Shown here: positions 36,249 through 44,863 of the stretch, one piece after another
How the letters are laid out: the number at the start of each line of letters is the position of its first letter
Position numbering within the stretch: position 1 is the stretch's first letter
Assembly (NCBI GenBank): GCA_027493525.1
Contig: JAOSKN010000002.1
Location: 1,397,326 to 1,461,325 of the forward strand
Length of the DNA stretch: 64,000 nt
Reading direction: 5' to 3'
Source: Planctomycetota bacterium
Lineage (GTDB): Bacteria; Planctomycetota; SZUA-567; H5-PLA8
The notes under the pieces: model-generated
Databases searched by the model: none
What the model was told of the DNA's origin: nothing
The model's input: the letters and a program-made list of their open reading frames with translations, nothing else
Made by a program: the position numbers and the translations under genes

Positions 36249-36968
36249 ATGAGAGGAATGTGTTGCTTGGAACCCCCTGAAACACCATCCGGGTCAAATA
36301 AGGCACGATGGCCCAACCACCGGCATGACCTGATCCATACCTTTGGCGTCGAAGATTACGATGCATATTGGAACGCGCTGCCCATGCGCAAACAGATGCG
36401 CTCTATCCACAAGCGCATGATCCGCGAGATTCTAAAGCTCGTACCGCCTCCCGCCAAATTGCTGGAGTTAGGGCCTGGTCCTGGACACCTGTATTGGGCC
36501 CTAGACGGGCTGGGTTACGAAATGTATGCGTGTGACGTTTCCAAGGTGGCCTTGGATGCCCTTCAAGCTCCTTCGGAGCGCGTGCGTCAGGCCGATCTAA
36601 ACTCCGGTCTGCCCGATTTCGGCACGACATTTCAAGTCATTCTGGCTGCCATGGTGTTGCACCATATAATCAAGCCTAATGAATTTCTGGCCCAACTCCG
36701 AGATGCCGTTTGCCGCAATGGGTTTCTAGTACTCACCATCCCTAACATCATTAGTCTTAAGAACCGCATGCGCATGCTCGCCGGAAAGTTTCCGCATTTG
36801 AGCCCCAGTCATAGAAATTTTATGACACCCCTGGAAGTAAAGGAACTTATGGAGCGGAACAACCTAAAAAGCGTACGCGTGATATCCGCGCGGCGCAAAC
36901 CTCTTGAACTTATCAGCCCCACCCTCTTCTCCAAAGAGCTTATTGTTATTGCCAAGACCATAGGCTAA
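36249..36968 (+). CDS. SAM-dependent class I methyltransferase
   Basis: A 239-residue enzyme. Motif I is LLELGPGPGHLYW. The acidic end of strand 2 is YACDVSK, followed by VRQADLNSGLPDFG and the post-motif LAAMVLHHIIKPNEFL. The fold is a class I methyltransferase of the UbiE/Coq3-like group; the substrate is unknown. Base composition is visibly lower in GC than neighbouring genes, and AT-rich codons are frequent. It may have been acquired recently with the kinase-like gene that follows 5 bp later. Confidence 0.82.
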   Translation: MRGMCCLEPPETPSGSNKARWPNHRHDLIHTFGVEDYDAYWNALPMRKQMRSIHKRMIREILKLVPPPAKLLELGPGPGHLYWALDGLGYEMYACDVSKVALDALQAPSERVRQADLNSGLPDFGTTFQVILAAMVLHHIIKPNEFLAQLRDAVCRNGFLVLTIPNIISLKNRMRMLAGKFPHLSPSHRNFMTPLEVKELMERNNLKSVRVISARRKPLELISPTLFSKELIVIAKTIG

Positions 36969-36973
36969 ATGCC

Positions 36974-37885
36974 ATGTCGATATCCAGTATTCCTCATGTC
37001 AACAACGTTGATGCGGGTCGTAAGCATCGTGATGACGAAGCCATCGGATTCGGGCATGCGGTCGAACTTGCCCTCCTTGGTTTGGGGTATCTTGAACCTC
37101 GCTTGGTTGGGTTAGGCACCGAAGCCAGGGTTTACGAGGCCCGAACCGAAGCCAGCCGACGAGTGGCCATCCGGGTTTGTGCCCGTTTTGCCTTGACGAA
37201 GCGCCGGAATCAGGCGACGTGGCGAAACCGCATGTCCGGATGGCTGCTATGCCGTTTGCCGCTCAAGCATACCAACCTGGTGGAATGTCTGGGCTCGGGA
37301 GTGTTAAGGGTTCCCGATCCTGAACAGGGATTGCTAAAGCTTCCATTCCTCGTTATGGAATTCGTACCTGGGAAGAGTTTGCGTTCAGCACTTGTAAGCA
37401 GGGAGTTCGTATCCGAGGGGGCCGGGAATTTGGTCAAAGTCTGGCTTGGTATATTGAGGGGTATGGTTGCGTTGTATCGGTGTGGCATGCGACACGGAGA
37501 TCTGAGTCCGGTGAATGTACTGCTGCATGAACAAGACGGTCGGCCGGTTATTATCGATCTTCGGTTTTCCACGCATTTGGGACGAAAGCTGGAACACGAT
37601 CGATCCGATTTGCATCGGACCCTGCGTGAAATGCTAACCGGTACATACCAACTGGCGCGAGAACCTTCCAGGGCCGCACGAGACGCCCTCCTCGAATACT
37701 GGTCTCCCTGGTCGGAACGGGCTGAAGTTCGGCGGGCGCTTGAAGAGTGGATGGACTTGGCGGATGCGCTAGTGCCGGGCGGTAGGTTGGGAAAGGCGGC
37801 GCTCTCGAACATTCTGGAAGAATGCACGAGAGTCTCTCGGCGGCAAGCCGAATCGACCCAGGGTTTGCCCATGCGATTTTTGTGA
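36974..37885 (+). CDS. Protein-kinase-fold protein (Kdo kinase/APH-like)
   Basis: A 303-residue kinase-fold protein. The catalytic loop reads HGDLSPVNVLL (HxDxxxxN) and the following strand is VIIDLRFS in place of DFG. The hinge region is FLVMEFVPGKSL. The beta-3 Lys is not obvious; VAIRVC has Arg where Lys is expected. This layout fits Kdo kinase, aminoglycoside phosphotransferase or LPS-kinase-like enzymes rather than Ser/Thr kinases. With a glycosyltransferase and methyltransferase nearby, a sugar or lipid glycan may be phosphorylated, which is an inference. GC is low as in the preceding gene. Confidence 0.7.
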   Translation: MSISSIPHVNNVDAGRKHRDDEAIGFGHAVELALLGLGYLEPRLVGLGTEARVYEARTEASRRVAIRVCARFALTKRRNQATWRNRMSGWLLCRLPLKHTNLVECLGSGVLRVPDPEQGLLKLPFLVMEFVPGKSLRSALVSREFVSEGAGNLVKVWLGILRGMVALYRCGMRHGDLSPVNVLLHEQDGRPVIIDLRFSTHLGRKLEHDRSDLHRTLREMLTGTYQLAREPSRAARDALLEYWSPWSERAEVRRALEEWMDLADALVPGGRLGKAALSNILEECTRVSRRQAESTQGLPMRFL

Positions 37886-38021
37886 AGGTGGGCCCATTTG
37901 CCGGATGCGCCATACTCATACGCGGTCATGAAAAACCTGGACTGGCGGCCGCGTTCAGGGGTTGCTCGGGGCGACGCAACGTTTGGGTTGAAGTGCGTTC
38001 AAGGTGGAGCACGACCTTTCC

Positions 38022-38939
38022 ATGTCCTCCCGTTCCATCGCTCGCGAGGCATTCCGCATCCTGCGCTCGCAATTCTTCTCCGACAAGGCCAAGGCCCTGA
38101 AAGAGCGGCGGCGGGCGCTGTTCCGATTGTTGGAAGGCCAGGCGGAAGTCATCACTTTCGTTCGGGACGGCGTGAGGTGGACGGTCAACCTCGCCGACCG
38201 GGGCGTCGCTCGCCGCACGTTCGTGCATGGGGATTGGCAGGCCGAGGAGATTCGGAGCCTGACCGCGTGGCTCAAGGCCCACGGATACCTTGAAGCGCCC
38301 CGAACGCACGCGCTGGATATCGGCGCGAACATCGGATCGCCGAGCCTCAGCCTGGCGCGCGTGACGGGGATGCAGGTCTGGTCCATCGAACCGGCGCCAG
38401 AAAACTTCGCGCTTCTGGAGCGCAACGTGAAGGACAACGGGCTCCACGAGCGCATCCGCTGTTTCAACCTGGCGCTCACCGCGTCGCGCCGCACCGTGGC
38501 CTTGAGCCTGCATGAATCGCGCAGCGGCGGGCACAAGATCGGAGTATCCGAGGGCGGCCTCACGGAGCGGTTCAAGGACTCCGTGCCGGTGCAGGGGATG
38601 CCCCTGGACGAACTGATGGCGGAGCACGGCTTGGAACCCGCGCGGGTGGCGTTCGTCTGGAGCGACTGCCAGGCCGGGGAGCCGGACGTGGTGGCGACCG
38701 GGACGAGGCTCTGGGCGGCCGGCGCGCCGCTATACGCTGAGGTCTGGCCGAAGGGGCTGGAGGCGCGGGGCGACCTGGACGGTTTCATTGGGCTGCTGCG
38801 CAAGCACTTCAAGTCCATGATCTGGGGCGCGGAGTTGGAGGCACGGGGCGCGCGCGCGCAGGCCATCTCGCTGGACCGCCTGGATGCCGAGATTCGCGTC
38901 ATCAAGAGCGGGCACGAAGACGCGCTGTTCCTGCCCTGA
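38022..38939 (+). CDS. FkbM-family methyltransferase
   Basis: A 305-residue class I methyltransferase of the FkbM family. Motif I is ALDIGANIGSPSLSLARV, followed by VWSIEPAPENFALLERNVK. Later strands include AFVWSDCQAGEPDVVATG. FkbM enzymes O-methylate sugars or other hydroxyls, often in glycan clusters. I use the ATG at 38022; a GTG at 38004 would add MEHDLS. GC content is again that of the host, so the gene lies outside the low-GC core of the locus. Confidence 0.85.
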   Translation: MSSRSIAREAFRILRSQFFSDKAKALKERRRALFRLLEGQAEVITFVRDGVRWTVNLADRGVARRTFVHGDWQAEEIRSLTAWLKAHGYLEAPRTHALDIGANIGSPSLSLARVTGMQVWSIEPAPENFALLERNVKDNGLHERIRCFNLALTASRRTVALSLHESRSGGHKIGVSEGGLTERFKDSVPVQGMPLDELMAEHGLEPARVAFVWSDCQAGEPDVVATGTRLWAAGAPLYAEVWPKGLEARGDLDGFIGLLRKHFKSMIWGAELEARGARAQAISLDRLDAEIRVIKSGHEDALFLP

Positions 38940-38952
38940 GAACCGCAAGAAA

Positions 38953-39120
38953 CTTATGAGTGCGTCCTAAAACGTCTCGCGGCCGTCTTCGGGCGGCGGC
39001 TTTCGCGATGCGTCGTTGGCCTCCTTGCCGTATCCTCGTCCCGATACGGCTCGTTCGGCCGCCTCGCTTGCCGGCGCTCCGAAGCCGCCTCGCGATCCGG
39101 TTTTAGGACGCACTCTTAAG
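38953..39120. mobile_element. MITE-like element with 21-bp terminal inverted repeats
   Basis: A 168-bp noncoding element. The left end CTTATGAGTGCGTCCTAAAAC (38953-38973) and right end at 39100-39120 are inverted repeats with one mismatch. An inner hairpin CCGTATC...GATACGG lies at 39028-39049, and the inner arms are partly complementary, so the whole element could fold. There is no coding capacity, as in MITEs moved by a transposase in trans. No clear target duplication could be fixed at the ends. Confidence 0.65.
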
Positions 39121-39137
39121 TAAAACCGCTTGAGCCC

Positions 39138-39987
39138 CTACTTCTCCGCCTCGCCCAGCTTCTCCATGATCTGCTTGGCGGTCAGGTCGGGGTTGTCCTT
39201 GAGCAATTGCAGGATCGCGGCGAGGGCGCGGGCGTTGGCCTGGCGCTCGGCCTGCGCGCGGCGGTCCTGGTCTTCGCGCAGTTCGCGCTTCTCCTGCTCC
39301 AGCGCCAGGAACTCGGGCTTCAGGAAGTACGGCGTGCCGGTGTAGCGGAAGCGGGGGTGCCCGATATCGGGATCCTCGATCCAGACCGGCGGGCCGGGGT
39401 AGTCGGTGAGGCCCGTGCGGGGGTTGTAGCGGGCCGGCTCCCAGTGCCGCCAAGGCTCATGGCTGATGAAGTCCCGCGCCTGGATGAAGTCGTCCTGGTA
39501 GGGATCGAAGGGCCGAGAGCGCGTCACGGCCTCGCCGGTGGACATCGGCTCGCGCGTGAGCGGCGCCTCGGCCTCGCCCGCAAGCGGCCCGCCGGAGAGA
39601 AGCTTATCGGCCAGCTTGCCTTCGGTGCTCACGAAGACCGCGCCGTCGAGGATCGTGTAGCGCAGCCCGGTCAAGGCGAGGGAGATGGAGAAGGCGTCGA
39701 GGATCGTGCCGCCCTTCTGCACCTGGACCTTCACCTTGGTCTCGCCGACGGACTTCGGCAGGCTGGGGTCGAGGATGAAGTTCTCCCCGGCGATCTTGCC
39801 GAAAAGGGCAAGCATCTCGCTGAGGGTGTGCTCCTTGCCGTCCAGCTCGTCGAGCTGGAGCTGGAGCGCCTTCTGGATGCGTTCGGTGGGGGACAGCGCG
39901 GGCGCGGCGGGCTCTTCGCCCCAGACGGGGGAGGGCGGCCGCCCAAGCCAACAGCGCGAGCATCGTACCGGTCCGGAGCATGCGCAC
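39138..39987 (-). CDS. Exported STN/secretin-N-like domain protein, N-terminus frameshifted
   Basis: About 283 residues of unknown function. The body has a secretin/TonB short-domain-like segment: LQLDELDGKEHTLSEMLALF, then GENFILDPSLPK and ILDAFSISLALTGLRYTILD. A second region has WRHWEPARYNPRTGLTDYPG, and the tail is a coiled coil (LEQEKRELREDQDRRAQAE). The start at 39987 gives a good signal peptide (MRMLRTGTMLALLAWAAALP), but it is out of frame with the body. Removing one base in the G5 run at 39927-39931 joins the two. The signal-peptide region is also inside the 421-bp duplication. Confidence 0.6.
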
Positions 39988-40357
39988 CTCCTTTGATGCA
40001 ACTGCCGCTACATTCTATCTTAAGGACGCTGCGACCGACACCGGCTTTAGACCCTATTCGGGGCGGAGCGAGGTTGTCCCGCAGGCGGTTGCAGGCGGGT
40101 GGTCTGGCTCTATCTTCATGCGACCCATCGGGTTAACATGGCGAGGGCGTACGGGAGAAGCGCGGAATGAACGCGGCTCAGGACGGCGCCGACGCCGCGG
40201 CCCAAGGCCGGCTGGTGAAGGCGGGCGAGTTGGCGCGGCGTACGGGCCTGACGCGGCAGGCGCTCCACGTGTACGTGCAGATGGGGCTGCTGGAGCCTGC
40301 GGGGACGACGCAGGGCGGGCAGCGGCTCTTCGACGAGGCCGCCGAGGGGCGCGTGCG
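39937..40357. repeat. 421-bp direct duplication, copy 1
   Basis: The sequence recurs at 42590-43010 (offset 2653) with only a few substitutions, near 99 percent by eye. It includes the 5' end of the STN-domain gene, the shared divergent promoter region, and the first 191 bp of a merR gene. Copy 1 breaks off inside merR at 40357. The match extends a few bases further left with one mismatch. Confidence 0.9.
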
Positions 40358-40418
40358 CTCCACGAAGCCTACGCGCAACCCGATACACGCCACTGAACAA
40401 GCCCATTCATGCGTATAG
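40167..40418 (+). pseudogene. MerR-family regulator, truncated duplicate
   Basis: This 83-codon frame starts MNAAQDGADAAAQGRLVKAG and has the MerR helix-turn-helix (KAGELARRTGLTRQALHVYV, QMGLLEPAGTTQGGQRLFDE). After residue 64 it diverges at the repeat boundary into RSTKPTRNPIHATEQ, which is not native to MerR. The intact copy is at 42820-43083. The first copy is therefore a truncated duplicate and probably non-functional, though it could still bind the operator. Confidence 0.8.
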
Positions 40419-40926
40419 CGTGTACTCCGCGTGGATTCGTAATCAGGTCGGGGCTGTCCATGAAAAGAGTGGACAACATCGCACCAATCCAGTACCAATG
40501 AAATCCCAGTTTACTCGATGGACACACATGCGAAGGTATCTATCGTGCTACGTGCCTTGCCAAGCTCCTGGAATCGTGCTTCTAACTCGGGACCGGTGGC
40601 TAAAAGCGCGCCCTGGACCGCGGCGAGAAGATGGAATCGGAGTTCGAACGGCGCGGATCGCTTGATAGTTCCACACAACAGCCGTGTCCGGGAAGCTACG
40701 CTCCTTCAAAGGCTCTTCGAGCTCCAGAGCTTGCTCTTTCTGAAAATCTGCAACGGCCAGGATCCGCCATTTCCCGCCTAGTCGATCGGGCTGACTGGCA
40801 TTTCGTCGCCCCACTTCGTAGCTGAAAAATCCTCGGAGGCTTTCGCGCTTTCATTCCAGCGCGAAAGTGTCCCGTCTCGTTCCGCGCCGCGCATGCGGTT
40901 ATTAACATGTCCGCCCATGGACTGCC
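40358..40926. other. Spacer after the truncated merR, no supported gene
   Basis: This 569-bp stretch has lower GC than its surroundings. The longest minus frame (40548-40814, 88 codons) has the phrase ADFQKEQALELEEPLKERSF but no family match that I can support. It may be remnant sequence brought in with the duplication event. The promoter for the downstream phosphodiesterase should lie near its right end. Confidence 0.4.
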
Positions 40927-42576
40927 ATGGCCATGCCCGATCCGCATTCCCACGAAAAAGGGCTGGACCGCCACGAGCGAACGCAGGGCGCAATCCCGCC
41001 CCCGTACCGGCGCGCGCTGATTCTGGGGCTCGACGCCCTGGGTTGGCCCGTTGTGGAATCGTGGATCGAAGCCGGCGCGATGCCGTTCCTCGGCGCGCTG
41101 CGCAAGCAGGGCCACCGGGGCGCGCTGCGCAGCACGCTGCCGCATCAGACCCCCGCGGCCTGGACCACGTTCATGACCGGCGTGCAGCCGGGGACGCACG
41201 GCATCGTCAACTGGGAACGCTTCGATCCGCTCGAGCAGACCGAGTGCCTCCACGACATGGGGAGGCTGGAAGGCAAGACGATCTATCATCACGTGTCGCG
41301 CGCGGGACTGAAGGCCGGCGTGGCGATGCAGCCGATGACCTACCCGCCGTTCGAGCTGAACGGGTACGTTTTGAGCGGCTTCGACGGTCCCGGGTTGGAC
41401 GCCCCCTTCGCATGGCCGCGGGAACTGGAGCGCGAGATTCTGGAGCGTTGTCCGGAACATGGCAAGAACCTCAACCCGGACACCGAGTGGCGAGAGGAAG
41501 GGCACGAGGCGGACGACGCGGTTTTCTGCGCCAACCTGGACCTGCTGATCGAGCGCACGCGCCGCACCGCGCGCCTCGCTACGGACTTGCAGCGCGCGCA
41601 TCCCACCGACGTGTGGATGGTCTACTTCCACGATCCGGACCTGGTGATGCACCGGGCGTGGCGCTGGAGCGTTCCGGAGGGCGTGCGGGAGAACCCGCGG
41701 CGGCACGCGAAGGTGCTGGAGTACGCGCGCGCGCTGGACGAGGCGTGCCGCGTTTGCGACGAGGCCATGCCGTCCGAAGGACGGCTCACGCTGGCGCTGA
41801 GCGACCACGGCCAACGCGCCGACCGGCTGCGCGTGCGGCTCAACTCGGTGCTGATGGATCTCGGCCTGCTCGTCCCCGCGTCGAGGCTCGGCCTGCTAAA
41901 GGACTTCTTTCGCCGGCTGACGGACAAGGCCAAGCGCAAGGGCGTGGGCCTGCCCATCGACTGGGCGCGCACCAAGGCCTTCATGCCCTTCCAGGCCTGC
42001 ACCGGATTCGTGTACGTGAACCTGAAAGGCAGGCAGCCCTTCGGCAGCGTGGAGCCGGCCGACTACGAAAAAGTCCGCGACGAGACGATCGAGGCGCTGC
42101 GCGGGTACGCGGATCCACGCACGGGCGAGCGTTACTTCGAGGCGGTCGGCGCGACGGACGGGTTATTCAAGCGCAAGGACGCGCTCAAGCTGCCGGACAT
42201 CTACGTCCAGCCCAATCCCGGCGTGGAGTTCGTGCGGCGCGCCAAGCGGGGCGAGGCGGCCTTTCCCACCAAGCGCGCCTACGCGGGGCTCCACGATCCC
42301 GAAGGGCTGTACGTCCTGTCCGGGGCGGGCGTCAAGCCGGGCGAGTCGCCCGCGCACATCTGCGATCTCGCGCCGACCCTGCTGGCGTGCCTCGGCGTGG
42401 ACGTGCCCAGCTACATGGAAGGCAGCGCGCTGGGACGCTGCTTTGAAGCCGGGCTTCAGGTCAAGACGAGACCGGCCGACTGGGAGGAGGACGAATCCAC
42501 CGGCACGCCGGGCTACACCGCGGCTCAGCAGGCCGAAATCGAGTCCAGGCTGAGCAACCTGGGGTATCTGGACTGA
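40927..42576 (+). CDS. Alkaline-phosphatase superfamily phosphodiesterase, second paralogue
   Basis: A 549-residue enzyme of the same superfamily as 32362-33777. RALILGLDALGWPVVESWIE carries the first metal Asp. LPHQTPAAWTTFMTGVQPG holds the nucleophile Thr (TPAAWT). WMVYFHDPDLVMHRAW provides ligands and TLALSDHGQRADRL the Asp-His metal pair. The domain layout is conserved, with an extended middle region. It lies between the two copies of the 421-bp duplication, so it arrived or was repositioned with that event. Its GC content is host-like. Confidence 0.88.
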   Translation: MAMPDPHSHEKGLDRHERTQGAIPPPYRRALILGLDALGWPVVESWIEAGAMPFLGALRKQGHRGALRSTLPHQTPAAWTTFMTGVQPGTHGIVNWERFDPLEQTECLHDMGRLEGKTIYHHVSRAGLKAGVAMQPMTYPPFELNGYVLSGFDGPGLDAPFAWPRELEREILERCPEHGKNLNPDTEWREEGHEADDAVFCANLDLLIERTRRTARLATDLQRAHPTDVWMVYFHDPDLVMHRAWRWSVPEGVRENPRRHAKVLEYARALDEACRVCDEAMPSEGRLTLALSDHGQRADRLRVRLNSVLMDLGLLVPASRLGLLKDFFRRLTDKAKRKGVGLPIDWARTKAFMPFQACTGFVYVNLKGRQPFGSVEPADYEKVRDETIEALRGYADPRTGERYFEAVGATDGLFKRKDALKLPDIYVQPNPGVEFVRRAKRGEAAFPTKRAYAGLHDPEGLYVLSGAGVKPGESPAHICDLAPTLLACLGVDVPSYMEGSALGRCFEAGLQVKTRPADWEEDESTGTPGYTAAQQAEIESRLSNLGYLD

Positions 42577-42589
42577 CCGGAGGGAGGGT

Positions 42590-43010
42590 GGCCGCCCAAG
42601 CCAACAGCGCGAGCATCGTACCGGTCCGGAGCATGCGCGCCTCCTTTGATGCAACTGCCGCTACATTCTATCTTAAGGACGCTGCGACCGACACCGGCTT
42701 TAGACCCTATTCGGGGCGGAGCGAGGTTGTCCCGCAGGCGGTTGCAGGCGGGTGGTCTGGCTCTATCTTCATGCGACCCATCGGGTTAACATGGCGAGGG
42801 CGTACGGGAGAAGCGCGGAATGAACGCGGCTCAGGACGGCTCCGACGCCGCGGCCCAAGGCCGGCTGGTGAAGGCGGGCGAGTTGGCGCGGCGTACGGGC
42901 CTGACGCGGCAGGCGCTCCACGTGTACGTGCAGATGGGGCTGCTGGAGCCTGCGGGGACGACGCAGGGCGGGCAGCGGCTCTTCGACGAGGCCGCCGAGG
43001 GGCGCGTGCG
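42590..43010. repeat. 421-bp direct duplication, copy 2
   Basis: Second copy of 39937-40357. It begins 14 bp after the phosphodiesterase stop and continues into the intact merR gene. Reading outward, only the right-hand copy keeps a full merR, while only the left-hand copy keeps the full STN-domain gene, so the original locus was STN gene - promoter - merR. Confidence 0.9.
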
Positions 43011-43083
43011 GCTGATCCGCAAGCTCTGCTCGACGGGGTATACGCTGAAGGACATTCGCGAGATTTTCCTGAAGAGCCGCTGA
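42820..43083 (+). CDS. MerR-family transcriptional regulator, short
   Basis: An 87-residue DNA-binding protein, shorter than most MerR proteins (usually 110-150), with no ligand-binding tail. The helix-turn-helix and wing (KAGELARRTGLTRQALHVYV, QRLFDEAAEGRVRLIRKLCS) and the C-terminal STGYTLKDIREIFLKS make the standard DNA-binding domain. It lies 14 bp before a GTG-started membrane gene and is probably cotranscribed with it. The duplicated promoter region upstream is likely its operator site. Confidence 0.85.
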   Translation: MNAAQDGSDAAAQGRLVKAGELARRTGLTRQALHVYVQMGLLEPAGTTQGGQRLFDEAAEGRVRLIRKLCSTGYTLKDIREIFLKSR

Positions 43084-43097
43084 GCGGGAGACGGAGC

Positions 43098-43841
43098 GTG
43101 GCGCGTCGCGGGGGATGGCTTGCGTGCCTGGCGCTGGCGGCGCTGCTGGCCGGTCCTCGCGCCGCCTGCGCCGAGGAAGAGGAAGCAGATCCGCCGGAGT
43201 CGCCCGCGCGGCAGAAGCCCGAGCCGCTCCTGGGCGCCGAGGACTTGGTCCGCATCCAGGAGCTGCTGCAGAAGCTCTCCCGCGCGTTCCTGGACGGGGA
43301 CGCCAAGGCGGCGCTGGACCTGTTCGCTCCACGGAACGACCGGGACCTGGAGCGGCACGACCGGCTGCGCAGGATCCTCGAACGCGAGTTCGAGACGTCG
43401 CGCTACGTCGCCTTCGAGCTGCTCGAACCGCCCCTTGCCGACGACTCCTTCAACGAAACGACGCACAGCGTCTGGGTGCGCTGGCGCTGCGCGTACGAGG
43501 ACCGCAACGACCGGAAGCAGCGCAGCTACTTCCACAACGACGTCTTCACCGTCATGCGCCTGCAGGACGGGAGCTTCAGGCTCGTCGACTCCCCGCTCTT
43601 CGATACGCTGGGCCAGCGCCGCCGGCTGGGGCTGGTCGCCGACGCGCTGCTCGGGGCGATCGCGCTGCTGGCGGCGCTGACGTTCTGGGTCTGGATGGGG
43701 TTCGAGGCCTTCTGGCTGCGCCCGCGCAGCCACCGCTGGCGGATCCTGGTGGCCGCGCTGCCCTTTGTCGGCGCGCTCGCCTTCTTCTTCGCGCGCTACC
43801 TGCCCGAGTGGCAGCGCCGGCGCGCGGCGCCGGCGGGTTGA
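43098..43841 (+). CDS. Exported, membrane-anchored NTF2-like protein
   Basis: A 247-residue protein. I choose the GTG at 43098 with GGAG upstream; it starts VARRGGWLACLALAALLAGP, a signal sequence. The middle part (AFLDGDAKAALDLFAP, FETSRYVAFELLEPP, FTVMRLQDGSFRLVD) has the look of the cone-shaped NTF2/SnoaL fold, but this is a weak call. Two membrane segments follow at the C-terminus (LLGAIALLAALTFWVWMGF, ILVAALPFVGALAFFFARYL). It follows merR by 14 bp and may be its target. Function unknown. Confidence 0.65.
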   Translation: MARRGGWLACLALAALLAGPRAACAEEEEADPPESPARQKPEPLLGAEDLVRIQELLQKLSRAFLDGDAKAALDLFAPRNDRDLERHDRLRRILEREFETSRYVAFELLEPPLADDSFNETTHSVWVRWRCAYEDRNDRKQRSYFHNDVFTVMRLQDGSFRLVDSPLFDTLGQRRRLGLVADALLGAIALLAALTFWVWMGFEAFWLRPRSHRWRILVAALPFVGALAFFFARYLPEWQRRRAAPAG

Positions 43842-43934
43842 CGCGGATGGCCCCGGTTCCGGTAATGCGGTACTAGGCTGCGCTCGCCTGTGGTATGGTC
43901 GCGGCGTGCAGGCGAAGGACGACTCGAAGCGCCC

Positions 43935-44852
43935 ATGAGCAAGCCTCCAGCCTTTCTTTCGCGCCTGGCCGCCGGCGAGATCCTGCTCGCCGACGGCGCG
44001 TGGGGCACCGAGCTGCAGAAGCTGGGGCTCGGGACGGGGGAATGCCCCGAGGCCTGGAACGTGGAGCAACCCGAGCGGATCCGGGAACTCGCCGAAGCCT
44101 ACTGCGCGGCCGGCGCCGACCTGCTCAAGACCAATACCTTCAACGGCACGCGCTACCGGCTGCGCGCGCTGGAGCACGAGGGGAAGGTCGAACCCTACAA
44201 CCGGGCGGGAGCCGAGATCGCGCGCGAGGTCGCCGACCGGCACGGCGTCTTCGTCGCCGGGTGCGTCGGGCCGACGGGGGAGTACGCCGAGCCCCGCGGG
44301 CTGCTCACGCGCAAACAGCTCTACGACGCCTTCGCCGAACAGATGCGGGCGCTCAAGGCCGGCGGCGTCGACGTGGCGCTGATCGAGACCCTCTCGGACC
44401 TGGACGAAGCCGCCGTCGCGGCGGAGGCCGCGCGCGACCTGGACCTGCCCGCCTTCGTCACGGTCACGTTCCATCCCGAGCCCGGCGGCTACCGGACGCT
44501 GACGGGCATCCCGGCGCCCGAGGCCGCGCGCGCGCTCGATGCGCTGCCGGCCGCCGGAGTCGGGAGCAACTGCGGGACGGGCCTGGCCGACATGGTCCAC
44601 ATCCTCCGGCAGATGCGCCCGCACACGGCCAAGCCGCTGGTGGTGCAGGCCAACGCGGGGCTCCCCCGGCTGGAAGGCGGGCGTTTCGTGTACGACGATT
44701 CGCCCGCGCAGATGGCCGCGCTGCTGCCGGAACTCGTGGCCGCCGGCGCGCAGCTCATCGGGGGCTGCTGCGGGACCACGCCCGAGCACATTCGCGCCTT
44801 CCGCGCGATCGTGGACGCGCTGAACGCCGGCCGCGCCAAGGGCCGCGGCTGA
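43935..44852 (+). CDS. Homocysteine S-methyltransferase family protein
   Basis: A 305-residue TIM-barrel enzyme that moves a methyl group to homocysteine, as in MmuM and the N-terminal part of MetH. The start MSKPPAFLSRLAAGEILLAD at 43935 fits; upstream frame is spacer. The Zn cysteines are Cys213 (GSNCGTG) and Cys278/Cys279 (IGGCCGTTPEHI). LKTNTFNGTRYRL is the conserved early loop. The methyl donor (S-methylmethionine, betaine or corrinoid) cannot be read. It is followed 11 bp later by an MFS transporter gene on the same strand. Confidence 0.9.
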   Translation: MSKPPAFLSRLAAGEILLADGAWGTELQKLGLGTGECPEAWNVEQPERIRELAEAYCAAGADLLKTNTFNGTRYRLRALEHEGKVEPYNRAGAEIAREVADRHGVFVAGCVGPTGEYAEPRGLLTRKQLYDAFAEQMRALKAGGVDVALIETLSDLDEAAVAAEAARDLDLPAFVTVTFHPEPGGYRTLTGIPAPEAARALDALPAAGVGSNCGTGLADMVHILRQMRPHTAKPLVVQANAGLPRLEGGRFVYDDSPAQMAALLPELVAAGAQLIGGCCGTTPEHIRAFRAIVDALNAGRAKGRG

Positions 44853-44863
44853 ACCGCGCGCCC

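Noticed and set aside
40548..40814. An 88-codon minus-strand frame after the truncated merR
   Set aside because: Some helical phrases, but no family match and no ribosome site that I can support; kept only as a note in the spacer.
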